In this document: in pieces, positions 14,369-24,055 of the stretch | Layout of the letters: each line of letters begins with the position of its first letter | How positions within the stretch are numbered: position 1 is the first letter of the stretch | DNA from: Streptomyces musisoli | Lineage (GTDB): Bacteria > Actinomycetota > Actinomycetes > Streptomycetales > Streptomycetaceae | Length of the DNA: 64,000 nucleotides | Direction: 5' to 3' | Assembly: GCF_016741855.1 (NCBI RefSeq) | Contig: NZ_JAERRH010000007.1 | Span: 310,001-374,000, forward strand | Position numbers and translations under genes: made by a program | The notes under the pieces: generated by a model | What the model was told of the DNA's origin: nothing | Database searches by the model: none | Seen by the model: the letters and a program-made list of their open reading frames with translations, nothing else

Positions 14369-15970
14369 GTGGTCGTGCCAGAGCTGAGGCCTTGGCGTGC
14401 CGCGAAACCGCAGGTGACGCGGATCGTGGACGCCGTCCGACCGCGTCTGGCGAGCGCCGTGACGGCCGCCCGGCCGCGGATCGCACGGCTGGCGAAGGCC
14501 GTACGAGTCGGCCCTGTGCACCTCCCCCGTTCGCGCACCGCCAGGACCTGGAAGTACACCGCGGGCGCCGCCACCGCCGGCCTGGCGCTGGCCGCCGGCG
14601 TGGTGACCGTGGCCGGCCCCTGGGACGCCAACGGTCAGCGTACGGCCGAGCGGGACCGCGCCGCCGCCCTGGAGCGGTCAGGTGGCGCAGATCACGGCCG
14701 CACCGGCACGGCCGCGACGGCACCGCTGCCCGCGCCGAGCGCGGCGCCCGTCCTGACGGGCCTGGGCGGAGCCACGGCCGCCGTGGGCACCAAGAAGTCC
14801 GCCCCGGGCGGACAGGCCCTCTCCGACGTCCTGGGGCCCCTCCTGGACGCCCCCGAGCTGGGCGGCAGCCACGCGGCGGCCGTCGTCGACGTCGCGACCG
14901 GCGAACGCCTCTACGGCTCCGACTCAGGCAAGGCCCTCACCCCCGCCTCCACCACCAAGATCGCCACCGCCGTCGCCGCCCTGTCCGCCCTCGGCCCCGA
15001 CCACCGCCTCACCACCCGCGCCGCCCTCGAACCCGACACCCGCGAACTGGTCCTGGTCGGCGGCGGCGACCCCACCCTCACCGCGCACCCCGACGCCGAC
15101 GGCTGGGCGAGCCTGCGGGCGCTGGCCGCGGACACCGCGAAGGCCCTGGACAAGCGCGGCATCCACCGGATCACGCTGTCCTACGACACCACCCTCTACG
15201 CCGGCCCCGCCCTGCACCCCATCGGCGTCAACGACAACCTCGCCCCGGTCAGCGCCCTGACCGTCGACGAGGGCCGCACCGACGACTCCGCCGCCGGCCC
15301 CGTGCCCCGCGTGAGCGACCCCGCGGCGGACGCGGCGGCCAGGTTCGCGGGCTTCCTGAAAGACGCCGGCATCACGACCACGCCCCCCGGCCCCTCCAAG
15401 GCCAGCACGCGCGCGCAGATCCTCGCAGGCGTCTCCTCGCCCCCGCTGTCCGCGCTGGTCGAGCGGATGCTGACCAACAGCGACAACGACATCGCGGAGG
15501 CCCTGGCACGCCACACGGCCCTCGCCGGCGGCGAACCCGCGGACTTCGACGGCGGCGCCCGGGCGATCGCCACGCAGCTGCGCAAGCTCGGCCTGCCGTT
15601 GTCCGGCGCCTCCTTCCACGACGGCAGCGGCCTCGACCGCGAGGACCGGCTGACGGCCGACCTCCTCACCGGCCTTCTGGTCAAGGCGGCCGACCCGGAC
15701 CGCCCCGGCCTGCGGCCCGTCCTCACCGGCCTCCCCGTGGCCGGCTTCACCGGCACCCTGAGCAGCCGTTACACCGACGGCGCGGCCGGCGTCGTACGCG
15801 CCAAGACGGGCACCCTGACCGGCGTGAACACCCTCGCCGGCACGGTCGTCGACCAGGACGGCCACCTCCTGGCCTTCGCCTTCCTGGCCTCCGACACGAC
15901 GGACGCCCAGGAAGCCCAGTCGGCACTGGACGAGACGGCGACGGCGCTGGCGGGGTGCGGCTGCCGCTGA
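14369..15970 (+). CDS. dacB: D-alanyl-D-alanine carboxypeptidase / PBP4 (DacB type)
   Basis: A 533-residue class C penicillin-binding protein that trims or cleaves peptidoglycan peptides outside the membrane. The serine-hydrolase motifs are SxxK at Ser194-Lys197 (STTK), SDN at 371-373 and KTG at 479-481. A basic N-terminus and a hydrophobic segment (about 64-83) form an uncleaved anchor or signal. Residues 95-145 are an Ala/Gly/Pro linker. GTG 14369 is divergent from ppa. The gene is conserved in this place in streptomycetes. Confidence 0.9.
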   Translation: MVVPELRPWRAAKPQVTRIVDAVRPRLASAVTAARPRIARLAKAVRVGPVHLPRSRTARTWKYTAGAATAGLALAAGVVTVAGPWDANGQRTAERDRAAALERSGGADHGRTGTAATAPLPAPSAAPVLTGLGGATAAVGTKKSAPGGQALSDVLGPLLDAPELGGSHAAAVVDVATGERLYGSDSGKALTPASTTKIATAVAALSALGPDHRLTTRAALEPDTRELVLVGGGDPTLTAHPDADGWASLRALAADTAKALDKRGIHRITLSYDTTLYAGPALHPIGVNDNLAPVSALTVDEGRTDDSAAGPVPRVSDPAADAAARFAGFLKDAGITTTPPGPSKASTRAQILAGVSSPPLSALVERMLTNSDNDIAEALARHTALAGGEPADFDGGARAIATQLRKLGLPLSGASFHDGSGLDREDRLTADLLTGLLVKAADPDRPGLRPVLTGLPVAGFTGTLSSRYTDGAAGVVRAKTGTLTGVNTLAGTVVDQDGHLLAFAFLASDTTDAQEAQSALDETATALAGCGCR

Positions 15971-16181
15971 CGACGCCGCTGCCGCTGACGACGCCCCCTG
16001 GCCGTGCCGCCGGAACCGCCCCGCGGCCGAAGCCGCGGTACCGCCGTGACCAGCCGGCCGTCGGAGCCGCGACACCGCCGCAGCCGTCCTGCCGTCGAAG
16101 CCGCCGTGCCGCCGGAACCGCCCCGTACCCGCCGGGCCCCACGGCCTGCCCCCGGCGGCGCCGCTCACGTACCGTTGACGC

Positions 16182-17330
16182 ATGACTGGCTTCGGTGGCA
16201 CCGCATCTCCCGGGATGGTCGACTGGAACCTCGCGGTGGCGACCGCGACACGGCTGGTACGACCCGGCCCCGACGTCAGCCGCGACGAGGCCAGGTCCGT
16301 CGTCGCGGAGCTGCGCCGGCACGCGAAAGCCTCGGAGGAACACGTCCGGGGCTTCACTCGTATGGGCACCGAGGAGATCCACGACACCCCCGTCCTCGTC
16401 GTCGACCGCCCCGGCTGGGTCCGCGCCAACGTCGCGGGCTTCCGCGAGATCCTCCGGCCGCTCCTGGAGAAGATGCAGGAACGCCGCGGCAGCAACCCGG
16501 GCAGCGCGGTCCTCGGCGTCGTCGGCGGCAAGGTCACCGGCGTCGAACTCGGCATGCTCCTGTCGTTCCTGTCCTCCCGTGTCCTCGGCCAGTACGAGAC
16601 CTTCGCCCCCGCCTCCCGCGACCTCCCGGCCGGCGGCCCCCCCGATGCACCGAGTGGCGGCGGCCGGCTGCTGCTCGTCGCGCCCAACATCGTCCACGTG
16701 GAGCGCGAACTCGACGTCGAGCCGCACGACTTCCGCCTGTGGGTGTGCCTGCACGAGGAGACCCACCGCACGCAGTTCACCGCCGTGCCCTGGCTGCGTG
16801 ACCACCTCGAGGGCGAAATCCAGTCGTTCTTGGCGGAGACGGACGTCGACCCGATGACCTTCCTGGAGCGCATCCGGGAAGCCGCCCAGTCCCTGGCCGG
16901 CGGCCGCCCCGAGGGCGAGGAGGACGACGGCGGGCGCTCCTTCGTGGAGCTGGTGCAGACCCCCGCCCAGCGGGAGATCCTCGGCCGCCTCACCGCCGTG
17001 ATGTCCCTCCTGGAAGGCCACGCCGACTACGTCATGGACGGCGTCGGCCCCAGCGTCGTACCGTCCGTCGCGGAGATCCGCGAGAAGTTCCAGCAACGCC
17101 GCGCGAAGGGCGCCTCCCGCCTGGACATCGCCCTGCGCAAGCTGCTGGGTCTGGATGCCAAACTGAAGCAGTACCGGGACGGCGAACGGTTCGTCCGGGC
17201 CGTCGTGGAGCAGGTCGGCGTCGACGGCTTCAACCGCGTGTGGACGTCGCCCAACACCCTGCCCACCAAGGCGGAGATCGCCAAACCGGCGGACTGGGTC
17301 GCACGGGTGCACCGCAAGGCCGAGTCGTGA
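16182..17330 (+). CDS. Zinc-dependent metalloprotease-like protein (zincin_2, HExxH)
   Basis: A 382-residue protein of the actinobacterial zincin family long annotated as F420-biosynthesis-associated. It carries the metal-binding HEETH at 191-195 in FRLWVCLHEETHR, and a later EGHADYVMDGVG segment that supplies a third ligand. A substrate is not known. A TACCGT hexamer (16170-16175) lies 6 nt before the ATG with no ribosome site, so leaderless translation is likely. The preceding 211 bp hold only GC-rich direct repeats. Conserved next to tilS and hpt. Confidence 0.85.
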   Translation: MTGFGGTASPGMVDWNLAVATATRLVRPGPDVSRDEARSVVAELRRHAKASEEHVRGFTRMGTEEIHDTPVLVVDRPGWVRANVAGFREILRPLLEKMQERRGSNPGSAVLGVVGGKVTGVELGMLLSFLSSRVLGQYETFAPASRDLPAGGPPDAPSGGGRLLLVAPNIVHVERELDVEPHDFRLWVCLHEETHRTQFTAVPWLRDHLEGEIQSFLAETDVDPMTFLERIREAAQSLAGGRPEGEEDDGGRSFVELVQTPAQREILGRLTAVMSLLEGHADYVMDGVGPSVVPSVAEIREKFQQRRAKGASRLDIALRKLLGLDAKLKQYRDGERFVRAVVEQVGVDGFNRVWTSPNTLPTKAEIAKPADWVARVHRKAES

Positions 17331-17521
17331 ACGTTCCGGGGAAGTCGTGAACCGAATCCGGCCGACGGCAGGCGAACGCCCCTCCAATCACCCGTCCGAG
17401 GGACCGTGAGCCATGCGTAGGCGTGCGATGCTCGGGGAACGGCCCGCTTCTGTCACCATCTACACACTCTGAGTGACCGGCTCGGGCTCACCCCCCGAAA
17501 ACTTCATGAAGGGAACCGGAC

Positions 17522-18565
17522 ATGGGTCCCCATCCTGCGGTCGCGGCGATACGCCTGGCGGTTCGCCGCGCCCTCCACGACATCCTGAACGACCACCAGG
17601 CCCCCCGCGCGCTCGCGGGCCGGCACCCCGGCCGGACGGCCGAGCGGCCCCCCTCCCCGCTCGTCCTCGTCGCGTGCTCCGGCGGCGCCGACTCCATGGC
17701 CCTCGCCTCCGCCCTCGCCTTCGAGGCCCCCAAGCTCGGCATCCGCGCCGGCGGGATCACCGTCGACCACGGCCTCCAGCCCGGCTCCGATCTCCGCGCC
17801 GACGAGGTCGTCCTGCGGCTGCGGGAACTCGGCCTCTCGCCCGTCGAGTCCATCGCCGTGACCGTCGGCCGCGAGGGAGGGCCCGAGGCCGCCGCCCGCG
17901 ACGCCCGCTACGCCGCCCTGGACGCCGCCGCCGAACGCCACGACGCCACCGCGGTCCTCCTCGGCCACACCCGCGACGACCAGGCCGAAACCGTCCTGCT
18001 GGGCCTCGCCCGCGGCTCCGGCATCCGCTCCCTGTCGGGCATGGCCGCGGTCTCGGGGGCCGACGGCCGCTACCGGCGGCCCTTCCTGCAACTGGACCGG
18101 CAGACCGCCCGCAAGGCCTGCATGGCCCAGGCCCTCCCGGTCTGGGACGACCCCCACAACGCGGACCCGGCCTACACCCGCTCCCGGCTCCGGCACGAGG
18201 GCCTGCCCGCGCTGGAGAAAGCCCTCGGCAAGGGCGTCGTGGAGGCACTCGCCCGCACCGCCCAGCTCTCCCGCGACGACGCCGACGCCCTGGACGCCTG
18301 GGCCAGCCAGGCCGAGGCCTCCGTACGGGACGCGGCCGGCCTCCTGGAGTGCGCCAAGCTGTACGCCCTCCCGCCCGCCGTGCGCCGCCGGATCCTGCGC
18401 CGCGCGGCCATCGAGGCCGGTGCTCCGGCCGGTGCGCTGTTCGCCCGCCACATCGAGGAAGTCGACCGCCTGATCACCGGCTGGCGCGGCCAGGGAGCCA
18501 TCAATCTCCCGGGCAAAGTCGTCGCCCAGCGGCAGGGTGGCAGACTGGTGATTCGGCAAGGCTGA
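17522..18565 (+). CDS. tilS: tRNA(Ile)-lysidine synthetase
   Basis: A 347-residue N-type ATP pyrophosphatase that attaches lysine to C34 of the CAU-anticodon tRNA(Ile), switching it from Met to Ile decoding. The P-loop SGGADS lies at 53-58; ITVDHGLQPGS and GHTRDDQAETVLLGLARG are typical of TilS. The C-terminal half carries the helical tRNA-binding region, shorter than in E. coli, as is usual in actinobacteria. ATG 17522 follows GAAGGGAACCGG. Precedes hpt and ftsH, a gene order kept across many Gram-positive bacteria. Confidence 0.93.
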   Translation: MGPHPAVAAIRLAVRRALHDILNDHQAPRALAGRHPGRTAERPPSPLVLVACSGGADSMALASALAFEAPKLGIRAGGITVDHGLQPGSDLRADEVVLRLRELGLSPVESIAVTVGREGGPEAAARDARYAALDAAAERHDATAVLLGHTRDDQAETVLLGLARGSGIRSLSGMAAVSGADGRYRRPFLQLDRQTARKACMAQALPVWDDPHNADPAYTRSRLRHEGLPALEKALGKGVVEALARTAQLSRDDADALDAWASQAEASVRDAAGLLECAKLYALPPAVRRRILRRAAIEAGAPAGALFARHIEEVDRLITGWRGQGAINLPGKVVAQRQGGRLVIRQG

Positions 18566-18650
18566 TTTCCGACCCCTCCCGGAGTGACCCTCCGGCGGGC
18601 CGGGCAGCGAGGCCGTACATGCGGCCGTAAGTGCGGGACGACCGAAAGTG

Positions 18651-19211
18651 ATGCGGGTGGACGCGAAAGACATGGGTGCCGACCTCCAGCAGGTGCTCAT
18701 CACCAAGGAAGAGATCGACGCGAAGCTGGCCGAGCTGGCCGCGAAGATCGACGCGGAGTACGCGGGCAAGGACCTGCTGATCGTCGGCGTCCTCAAGGGC
18801 GCGGTGATGGTCATGGCGGACCTTGCGCGTGCGCTGTCCACCCCCCTCACCATGGACTGGATGGCCGTGTCCTCCTACGGCGCGGGCACCCAGTCCTCCG
18901 GTGTCGTCCGCATCCTCAAGGACCTCGACACCGACATCAAGGGCAGGCACGTCCTGATCGTCGAGGACATCATCGACTCCGGCCTGACCCTGTCCTGGCT
19001 GATCAACAACCTCGGCTCCCGCGAGCCCGCCTCCCTGAAGGTGTGCACGCTGCTGCGCAAGCCGGACGCCGCCAAGGTCGCCATCGACGTGGAGTGGGTC
19101 GGGTTCGACATCCCGAACGAGTTCGTCGTCGGCTACGGCCTCGACTACGCCGAGAAGTACCGCAACCTGCCGTTCGTCGGTACGCTCGCGCCTCACGTCT
19201 ACGGCGGCTGA
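18651..19211 (+). CDS. hpt: Hypoxanthine phosphoribosyltransferase
   Basis: A 186-residue type I phosphoribosyltransferase that salvages hypoxanthine (and guanine) with PRPP. The PRPP loop is VLIVEDIIDSGLTLSWL, the flexible loop is WMAVSSYGAGTQSSG, and the purine-contact region is VEWVGFDIPNEFVVGYGLDY. ATG 18651 is used; an immediately preceding GTG (18648) is possible and no strong ribosome site separates them. Lies 85 nt after tilS and before ftsH. Confidence 0.94.
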   Translation: MRVDAKDMGADLQQVLITKEEIDAKLAELAAKIDAEYAGKDLLIVGVLKGAVMVMADLARALSTPLTMDWMAVSSYGAGTQSSGVVRILKDLDTDIKGRHVLIVEDIIDSGLTLSWLINNLGSREPASLKVCTLLRKPDAAKVAIDVEWVGFDIPNEFVVGYGLDYAEKYRNLPFVGTLAPHVYGG

Positions 19212-19406
19212 GCCAGTCGGCCCAAGCCCGGCCGGACGATCGGGAACCCCAGCGGGTTCCGTGCCGTTGAAGCATGCAGAGACGGGTTTCCCAGCCGTCG
19301 AAACGGCTCCGTGCGGCTTCGCGCAACAATGCTGGGGTACCGTCAGAAGAACTGTCTTATCAAACTCACTATGGCAGGAGGGACGGGGCGGCACCGCTCC
19401 GTATGG

Positions 19407-21446
19407 ATGGACGTGAAGCGATACTTCCGTGGGCCGGTCATGTGGATCGTGCTGGCCGTCCTTGCCGTGGTCGTGTTGATGCAGGTCGTCGGCTCGTCCG
19501 GCGGCTACAAGACGGTGGACACCGGCCAGGTCGTGGCGGCGATCAACGACAACAAGGTCGAGTCGGCCAAGCTCACCACCGGTGACGAGCAGAGCATCAA
19601 GGTCACGCTCAAGGACGGCTACAAGGTCGAGGGCAGCTCGAAGATCCAGGCGAGCTACATCGGCGACCAGGGCTCTCAGCTCGCCGGCAACCTGCAGAAC
19701 AAGTACCAGGACAAGCAGATCCCGGACGGCTACACGGTTTCGCCGTCCAAGCAGAACCCGTTCGTCGGCGTCCTGCTCTCCCTGCTGCCCTTCGTCCTGA
19801 TCGTGGTCGTCTTCCTGTTCCTGATGAACCAGATGCAGGGCGGCGGCTCCCGGGTCATGAACTTCGGCAAGTCCAAGGCCAAGCTCATCACCAAGGACAC
19901 CCCGAAGACGACCTTCTCCGACGTCGCGGGCTGCGACGAGGCCGTCGAGGAGCTCCAGGAGATCAAGGAGTTCCTCCAGGAGCCGGCCAAGTTCCAGGCC
20001 GTCGGCGCCAAGATCCCCAAGGGTGTGCTGCTCTACGGCCGCCCGGGTACCGGCAAGACCCTGCTCGCGCGCGCCGTCGCCGGCGAGGCGGGCGTCCCGT
20101 TCTACTCGATCTCCGGTTCCGACTTCGTCGAGATGTTCGTCGGTGTCGGTGCCTCCCGCGTCCGTGACCTGTTCGAGCAGGCCAAGGCGAACGCCCCGGC
20201 GATCGTCTTCGTCGACGAGATCGACGCGGTCGGCCGCCACCGCGGCGCCGGCCTCGGCGGCGGTCACGACGAGCGCGAGCAGACCCTGAACCAGCTGCTC
20301 GTCGAGATGGACGGCTTCGACGTCAAGGGCGGCGTGATCCTCATCGCCGCCACGAACCGCCCGGACATCCTCGACCCGGCGCTGCTGCGCCCCGGCCGTT
20401 TCGACCGCCAGATCGCGGTCGACCCGCCGGACCTCCAGGGCCGTATGGAGATCCTGAAGGTTCACCAGAAGGGCAAGCCGGTCGCGCCCGACGTCGACCT
20501 GTCCGCCGTCGCCCGCCGCACCCCGGGCATGACCGGTGCCGACCTCGCCAACGTGCTGAACGAGGCCGCGCTGCTCACCGCCCGCGGCGACCAGAAGCTG
20601 ATCGACAACAAGGCGCTGGACGAGGCGATCGACCGCGTGGTCGCGGGCCCGCAGAAGCGGACCCGGATCATGTCGGACAAGGAGAAGAAGATCACCGCGT
20701 ACCACGAGGGCGGTCACGCCCTGGTCGCGGCGGCCTCGCCGAACTCCGACCCGGTCCACAAGATCACGATCCTGTCCCGCGGCCGCGCCCTCGGGTACAC
20801 GATGGTCCTGCCCGACGAGGACAAGTACTCGACCACGCGCAACGAGATGCTCGACCAGCTCGGGTACATGCTGGGTGGCCGCGCCGCCGAGGAACTGGTC
20901 TTCCACGACCCGACCACCGGCGCCGCCAACGACATCGAGAAGGCCACCAACCTGGCCCGCGCGATGGTCACCCAGTACGGCATGACCGAGCGCCTCGGCG
21001 CGATCAAGTTCGGCGGCGACAACAGCGAGCCCTTCCTCGGCCGTGAGATGGCTCACCAGCGCGACTACTCGGAAGAGGTCGCCGCGCTGGTCGACGAAGA
21101 GGTCAAGAAGCTCATCGAGAACGCGCACAACGAAGCCTGGGAGATCCTGGTCGAGAACCGCGACGTGCTCGACAACCTCGTCCTCCAGCTGCTGGAGAAG
21201 GAGACGCTGGGCAAGGAGGAGATCGCCGAGATCTTCGCCCCCATCGTCAAGCGCCCGCCGAGGCCCGCCTGGACCGGCTCCTCGCGCCGCACCCCGTCCA
21301 CCCGCCCGCCGGTGCTCTCCCCGAAGGAGCTGGCACTGACCAACGGTGCGAACGGCGCGACGGCGTCGATCAGCACGGCCAAGTCCACGGCCGCGGAGTC
21401 CGCCCCGGTGACGGAGCAGGCCCCGGAGGACCGCCCGGAGAGCTGA
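19407..21446 (+). CDS. ftsH: ATP-dependent zinc metalloprotease FtsH
   Basis: A 679-residue membrane AAA+ protease. There are two membrane segments (about 11-28 and 120-141) with an extracytoplasmic loop between. Walker A is GRPGTGKT (211-218), with Arg where GPPGTGKT is usual; Walker B is VFVDEID (267-273), and zinc is bound by HEGGH (433-437). It degrades misfolded membrane proteins and short-lived regulators. ATG 19407 fits the family N-terminus (MDVKRYFRGP) but lacks a close ribosome site; ATG 19371, 12 codons earlier, is the alternative. A strong terminator follows. Confidence 0.94.
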   Translation: MDVKRYFRGPVMWIVLAVLAVVVLMQVVGSSGGYKTVDTGQVVAAINDNKVESAKLTTGDEQSIKVTLKDGYKVEGSSKIQASYIGDQGSQLAGNLQNKYQDKQIPDGYTVSPSKQNPFVGVLLSLLPFVLIVVVFLFLMNQMQGGGSRVMNFGKSKAKLITKDTPKTTFSDVAGCDEAVEELQEIKEFLQEPAKFQAVGAKIPKGVLLYGRPGTGKTLLARAVAGEAGVPFYSISGSDFVEMFVGVGASRVRDLFEQAKANAPAIVFVDEIDAVGRHRGAGLGGGHDEREQTLNQLLVEMDGFDVKGGVILIAATNRPDILDPALLRPGRFDRQIAVDPPDLQGRMEILKVHQKGKPVAPDVDLSAVARRTPGMTGADLANVLNEAALLTARGDQKLIDNKALDEAIDRVVAGPQKRTRIMSDKEKKITAYHEGGHALVAAASPNSDPVHKITILSRGRALGYTMVLPDEDKYSTTRNEMLDQLGYMLGGRAAEELVFHDPTTGAANDIEKATNLARAMVTQYGMTERLGAIKFGGDNSEPFLGREMAHQRDYSEEVAALVDEEVKKLIENAHNEAWEILVENRDVLDNLVLQLLEKETLGKEEIAEIFAPIVKRPPRPAWTGSSRRTPSTRPPVLSPKELALTNGANGATASISTAKSTAAESAPVTEQAPEDRPES

Positions 21447-21472
21447 CCGTGTCCGGCCACAGGGCCGGAATG

Positions 21473-21516
21473 AATGCCGCGCCCCCCAGGTTCTAGCCTG
21501 GGGGGCGCGGCATTTT
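21473..21516 (+). terminator. Strong terminator after ftsH
   Basis: An 18-bp perfect GC-rich stem (21473-21490 with 21497-21514) with a 6-nt loop ends in TTTT (21513-21516). It lies 26 nt after the ftsH stop and before folE, which therefore needs its own promoter. Confidence 0.9.
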
Positions 21517-21578
21517 CGTGTGTCCGCAGACGGAACGCGTGTCACACGCGCATGCACGGCAGAGGAACGAGGAACCAG

Positions 21579-22184
21579 ATGACCGACCCGGTGACGCTGG
21601 ACGGCGAAGGCTCCATCGGCGAGTTCGACGAGAAGCGCGCCGAGAACGCCGTACGGGAACTGCTGATCGCGGTCGGCGAGGACCCGGATCGCGAGGGCCT
21701 GCGGGAGACGCCGGCGCGCGTCGCCCGGGCCTACAAGGAGATCTTCGCCGGCCTGTGGCAGCGTCCCGAGGACGTCCTGACGACGACGTTCGACCTGGGG
21801 CACGACGAGATGGTCCTCGTGAAGGACATCGAGGTGTACTCGACCTGTGAGCACCACCTGGTGCCGTTCCGGGGCGTCGCCCACGTCGGCTACATCCCGT
21901 CCGAGACCGGCAAGATCACCGGCCTGTCCAAGCTGGCCCGTCTGGTGGACGTCTACGCCCGCCGGCCGCAGGTGCAGGAACGTCTGACCACGCAGATCGC
22001 CGACTCCCTGATGGACATCCTGGAGCCGCGGGGCGTCATCGTGGTCGTCGAGTGCGAGCACATGTGCATGTCCATGCGCGGCATCCGCAAGCCCGGCGCG
22101 AAGACCATAACGTCCGCCGTGCGCGGTCAGCTGCGGGACGCCGCCACGCGCAACGAGGCGATGAGCCTCATCATGGCGCGCTGA
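21579..22184 (+). CDS. folE: GTP cyclohydrolase I
   Basis: A 201-residue enzyme that converts GTP to 7,8-dihydroneopterin triphosphate, the first step of folate synthesis. Zinc ligands are in YSTCEHHLVPF and in VVECEHMCMSMRG; the GTP-contact GYIPSETGKITGLSKLAR and the late RKPGAKTITSAVRG are intact. ATG 21579 has GAGGAA(C) sites 5-10 nt upstream. The remaining folate genes lie just beyond, in the opposite orientation. Confidence 0.96.
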   Translation: MTDPVTLDGEGSIGEFDEKRAENAVRELLIAVGEDPDREGLRETPARVARAYKEIFAGLWQRPEDVLTTTFDLGHDEMVLVKDIEVYSTCEHHLVPFRGVAHVGYIPSETGKITGLSKLARLVDVYARRPQVQERLTTQIADSLMDILEPRGVIVVVECEHMCMSMRGIRKPGAKTITSAVRGQLRDAATRNEAMSLIMAR

Positions 22185-22224
22185 ACGGCGTACCGAACCG
22201 CCCGTCGGTGAGCGGGGCCGGCCG

Positions 22225-22713
22225 TCAGGCCACCGGCTCCGCTCCCGGGGGGTTCTGGTCGTCGTCCTCGGGGAGTTTGCAGACCCTTTCCAGGAACAGG
22301 GCCGCCGCTATCACGCCGAGGCCGGCCAGGACCGAGAAGCCGCAGTAGATGGCCTGGTCCCGGCGGGCCGGGAAGTCCAGCAGCTCCAGCAGGAAGATGC
22401 CCGTCCCGCCGTACATACCGGCGACGAGGGCCGCGACCAGGGCGCTGGCCTGGCCGAAGACGACCGCCCGGGCGGCCATCAGCGGGTCCACGCCCTTGGC
22501 GCCGGGCCGGCGCTCGCGCTGGGCCTTGAAGCGGGCGCGCAGCGAGAGCGCCGTCGAGAGCAGCACCACCGCGATCAGCGCGAGGACGACGGGTGCGGCC
22601 AGGGGGACGCTGGGGAGGGTCCCGATCGAGTTCCAGAGGCGGGCGCCCGCCCAGGACAGGACGCCGGCCACGACGAACACACCCGCCAGCACCCTGATGC
22701 GCAGCTCTCTCAC
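22225..22713 (-). CDS. DUF3180 membrane protein
   Basis: A 162-residue protein with four predicted membrane helices (about 8-26, 38-56, 83-104, 123-142), matching the actinobacterial DUF3180 family, almost always found after folK. Function unknown. Start GTG 22713 with AAGGGA 5 nt upstream. It is the last gene of the leftward fol operon and is convergent with folE. Confidence 0.85.
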   Translation of the reverse strand: MRELRIRVLAGVFVVAGVLSWAGARLWNSIGTLPSVPLAAPVVLALIAVVLLSTALSLRARFKAQRERRPGAKGVDPLMAARAVVFGQASALVAALVAGMYGGTGIFLLELLDFPARRDQAIYCGFSVLAGLGVIAAALFLERVCKLPEDDDQNPPGAEPVA

Positions 22714-22786
22714 GGTGTCCCTTCAGTTCCCCCGGACCGCCCCGGACGGTGGTCGTCTTGGTCTTGACCCGTCTTGACCTTAACGA

Positions 22787-23398
22787 CTACTCGGGCAGCC
22801 GGAGTTCCAGGTCCTCCCGGTGAGCCACACCCTCACGGGTGAGGGCCGACAGCAGATCGGCCACGGTGCCGCGGCCGGGGAGCTGCGCCTGCGGGTCCAC
22901 GTCGTGCCAGGGCGCGAGCACGAAGGCCCGCTCGTGGGCGCGCGGGTGGGGCAGGGTGAGATGCGGGTCGCTCGAGGTGACGTCGGCGTAGGCGACGATG
23001 TCGACGTCCAGCGTGCGCGGGCCCCAGCGCTCGTCCCGGACGCGGTGGAAGGCCTCCTCGACGGCGTGCGCCCGCTCCAGCAGGGACGCCGGGGGCAGGG
23101 TCGTCTTGAGGACCACGACCGCGTTGAAGTACGACGGCTGGCTGCCCGGCGCCACGCCCCACGGCTCGGTCTCGTACACCGGCGAGACGGCCTTCACTCG
23201 GACGCCCGGGGTGTCCTCCAGGGCGTCGACGGCCCCCTGGAGGGTCTCCAGGCGGTTGCCGAGGTTGGCGCCGATGGAGATCACGGCCCATTTGGGGTTG
23301 CTCAGCGTCGTGTCGGCGGCGTCCACCTGCTCGACGACCGAGGCGGGCACCGGCTGGACGGTCGGGTCGCTGTGACCCTGGCGGAAAGGTCGGGTCAT
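22787..23398 (-). CDS. folK: 6-hydroxymethyl-7,8-dihydropterin pyrophosphokinase
   Basis: A 203-residue HPPK that transfers pyrophosphate from ATP to 6-hydroxymethyl-dihydropterin. Signatures: SIGANLGNRLETLQGAV, SPVYETEPWG, FNAVVVLKT, RWGPRTLDVDIV with the Mg-binding Asp pair, and LPHPRAHERAFVLAPW. A roughly 37-residue N-terminal extension precedes the fold. The ATG at 23398 overlaps the folB stop (ATGA), so the two are translationally coupled. Confidence 0.95.
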   Translation of the reverse strand: MTRPFRQGHSDPTVQPVPASVVEQVDAADTTLSNPKWAVISIGANLGNRLETLQGAVDALEDTPGVRVKAVSPVYETEPWGVAPGSQPSYFNAVVVLKTTLPPASLLERAHAVEEAFHRVRDERWGPRTLDVDIVAYADVTSSDPHLTLPHPRAHERAFVLAPWHDVDPQAQLPGRGTVADLLSALTREGVAHREDLELRLPE

Positions 23399-23754
23399 AC
23401 TCGGCTCCGGGTGATGGTGACGGTCACGTCGTCGAAGGGGACGGTGATCGGCGCGTCCGGCTTGTGGACGCAGACCTCGACCTCCTGGACCCCCTCGTGC
23501 TTCAGGCAGGTGTCGGCGATCCGCTCGGCGAGTGTCTCGATGAGGTTCACCGGCTCGCCCTCGACCACGGCCACCACCTCCTCGGCCACGATGCCGTAGT
23601 GCACGGTCTTCGTCAGGTCGTCGTCGGCCGCGGCCGGCCGGGTGTCCAGGCCGAGGACGAGGTCCACGATGAAGGTCTGGCCCTCCTCGCGCTCCTTGGG
23701 GAACACACCGTGGTGCCCGCGGGCCTTGAGGCCGCGCAGCGCGACACGATCCAC
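23395..23754 (-). CDS. folB: Dihydroneopterin aldolase
   Basis: A 119-residue aldolase that splits dihydroneopterin to 6-hydroxymethyl-dihydropterin and glycolaldehyde. The sequence starts VDRVALRGLKARGHHGVFPKE, with the family G-x-HGVF motif, and contains NLIETLAERIAD and VHKPDAPI, with the lysine near the active site. GTG 23754 is chosen since AGGAG lies 8 nt upstream; earlier in-frame codons have no spacing for a ribosome site. A 301-bp gap separates it from the NTF2-like gene. Confidence 0.94.
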   Translation of the reverse strand: MDRVALRGLKARGHHGVFPKEREEGQTFIVDLVLGLDTRPAAADDDLTKTVHYGIVAEEVVAVVEGEPVNLIETLAERIADTCLKHEGVQEVEVCVHKPDAPITVPFDDVTVTITRSRV

Positions 23755-24055
23755 GCGAATCACTCCTGCAATCGTCGGGAACGACCGGCCCGTACCACGT
23801 GCGGGCGGCACACCGGCCTCTGACGAATCTACCTGCGGGCACCGACAGAGCCGGGCCGCGGGGGCGTGGGTCCTGGCCGGTACCTGGAGGGTTCACCGGG
23901 TGTTTCCCCTGGGGAACCCGGCTCTGTCATGGGCTGGTAGCCGCTCATACCCGGGGGTAGGTGATTCCAACCACTTCCCGGCCCCCGGGAGGACCGCGGC
24001 CGCCCGGCCGGGTCCGGTCCGCTCCCGGGTTGCTCGCGAAGGTGCTTCCACCCGG
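23755..24055. other. 301-bp gap inside the fol cluster
   Basis: No gene. It carries the folB ribosome site and an imperfect hairpin around 23896-23920 (CCGGGT/TTTCCCC pairing with GGGGAA/CCCGG), which could end the folP/NTF2 transcript in part. The length of the gap suggests folB-folK-DUF3180 may also have a promoter of their own. Confidence 0.45.
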
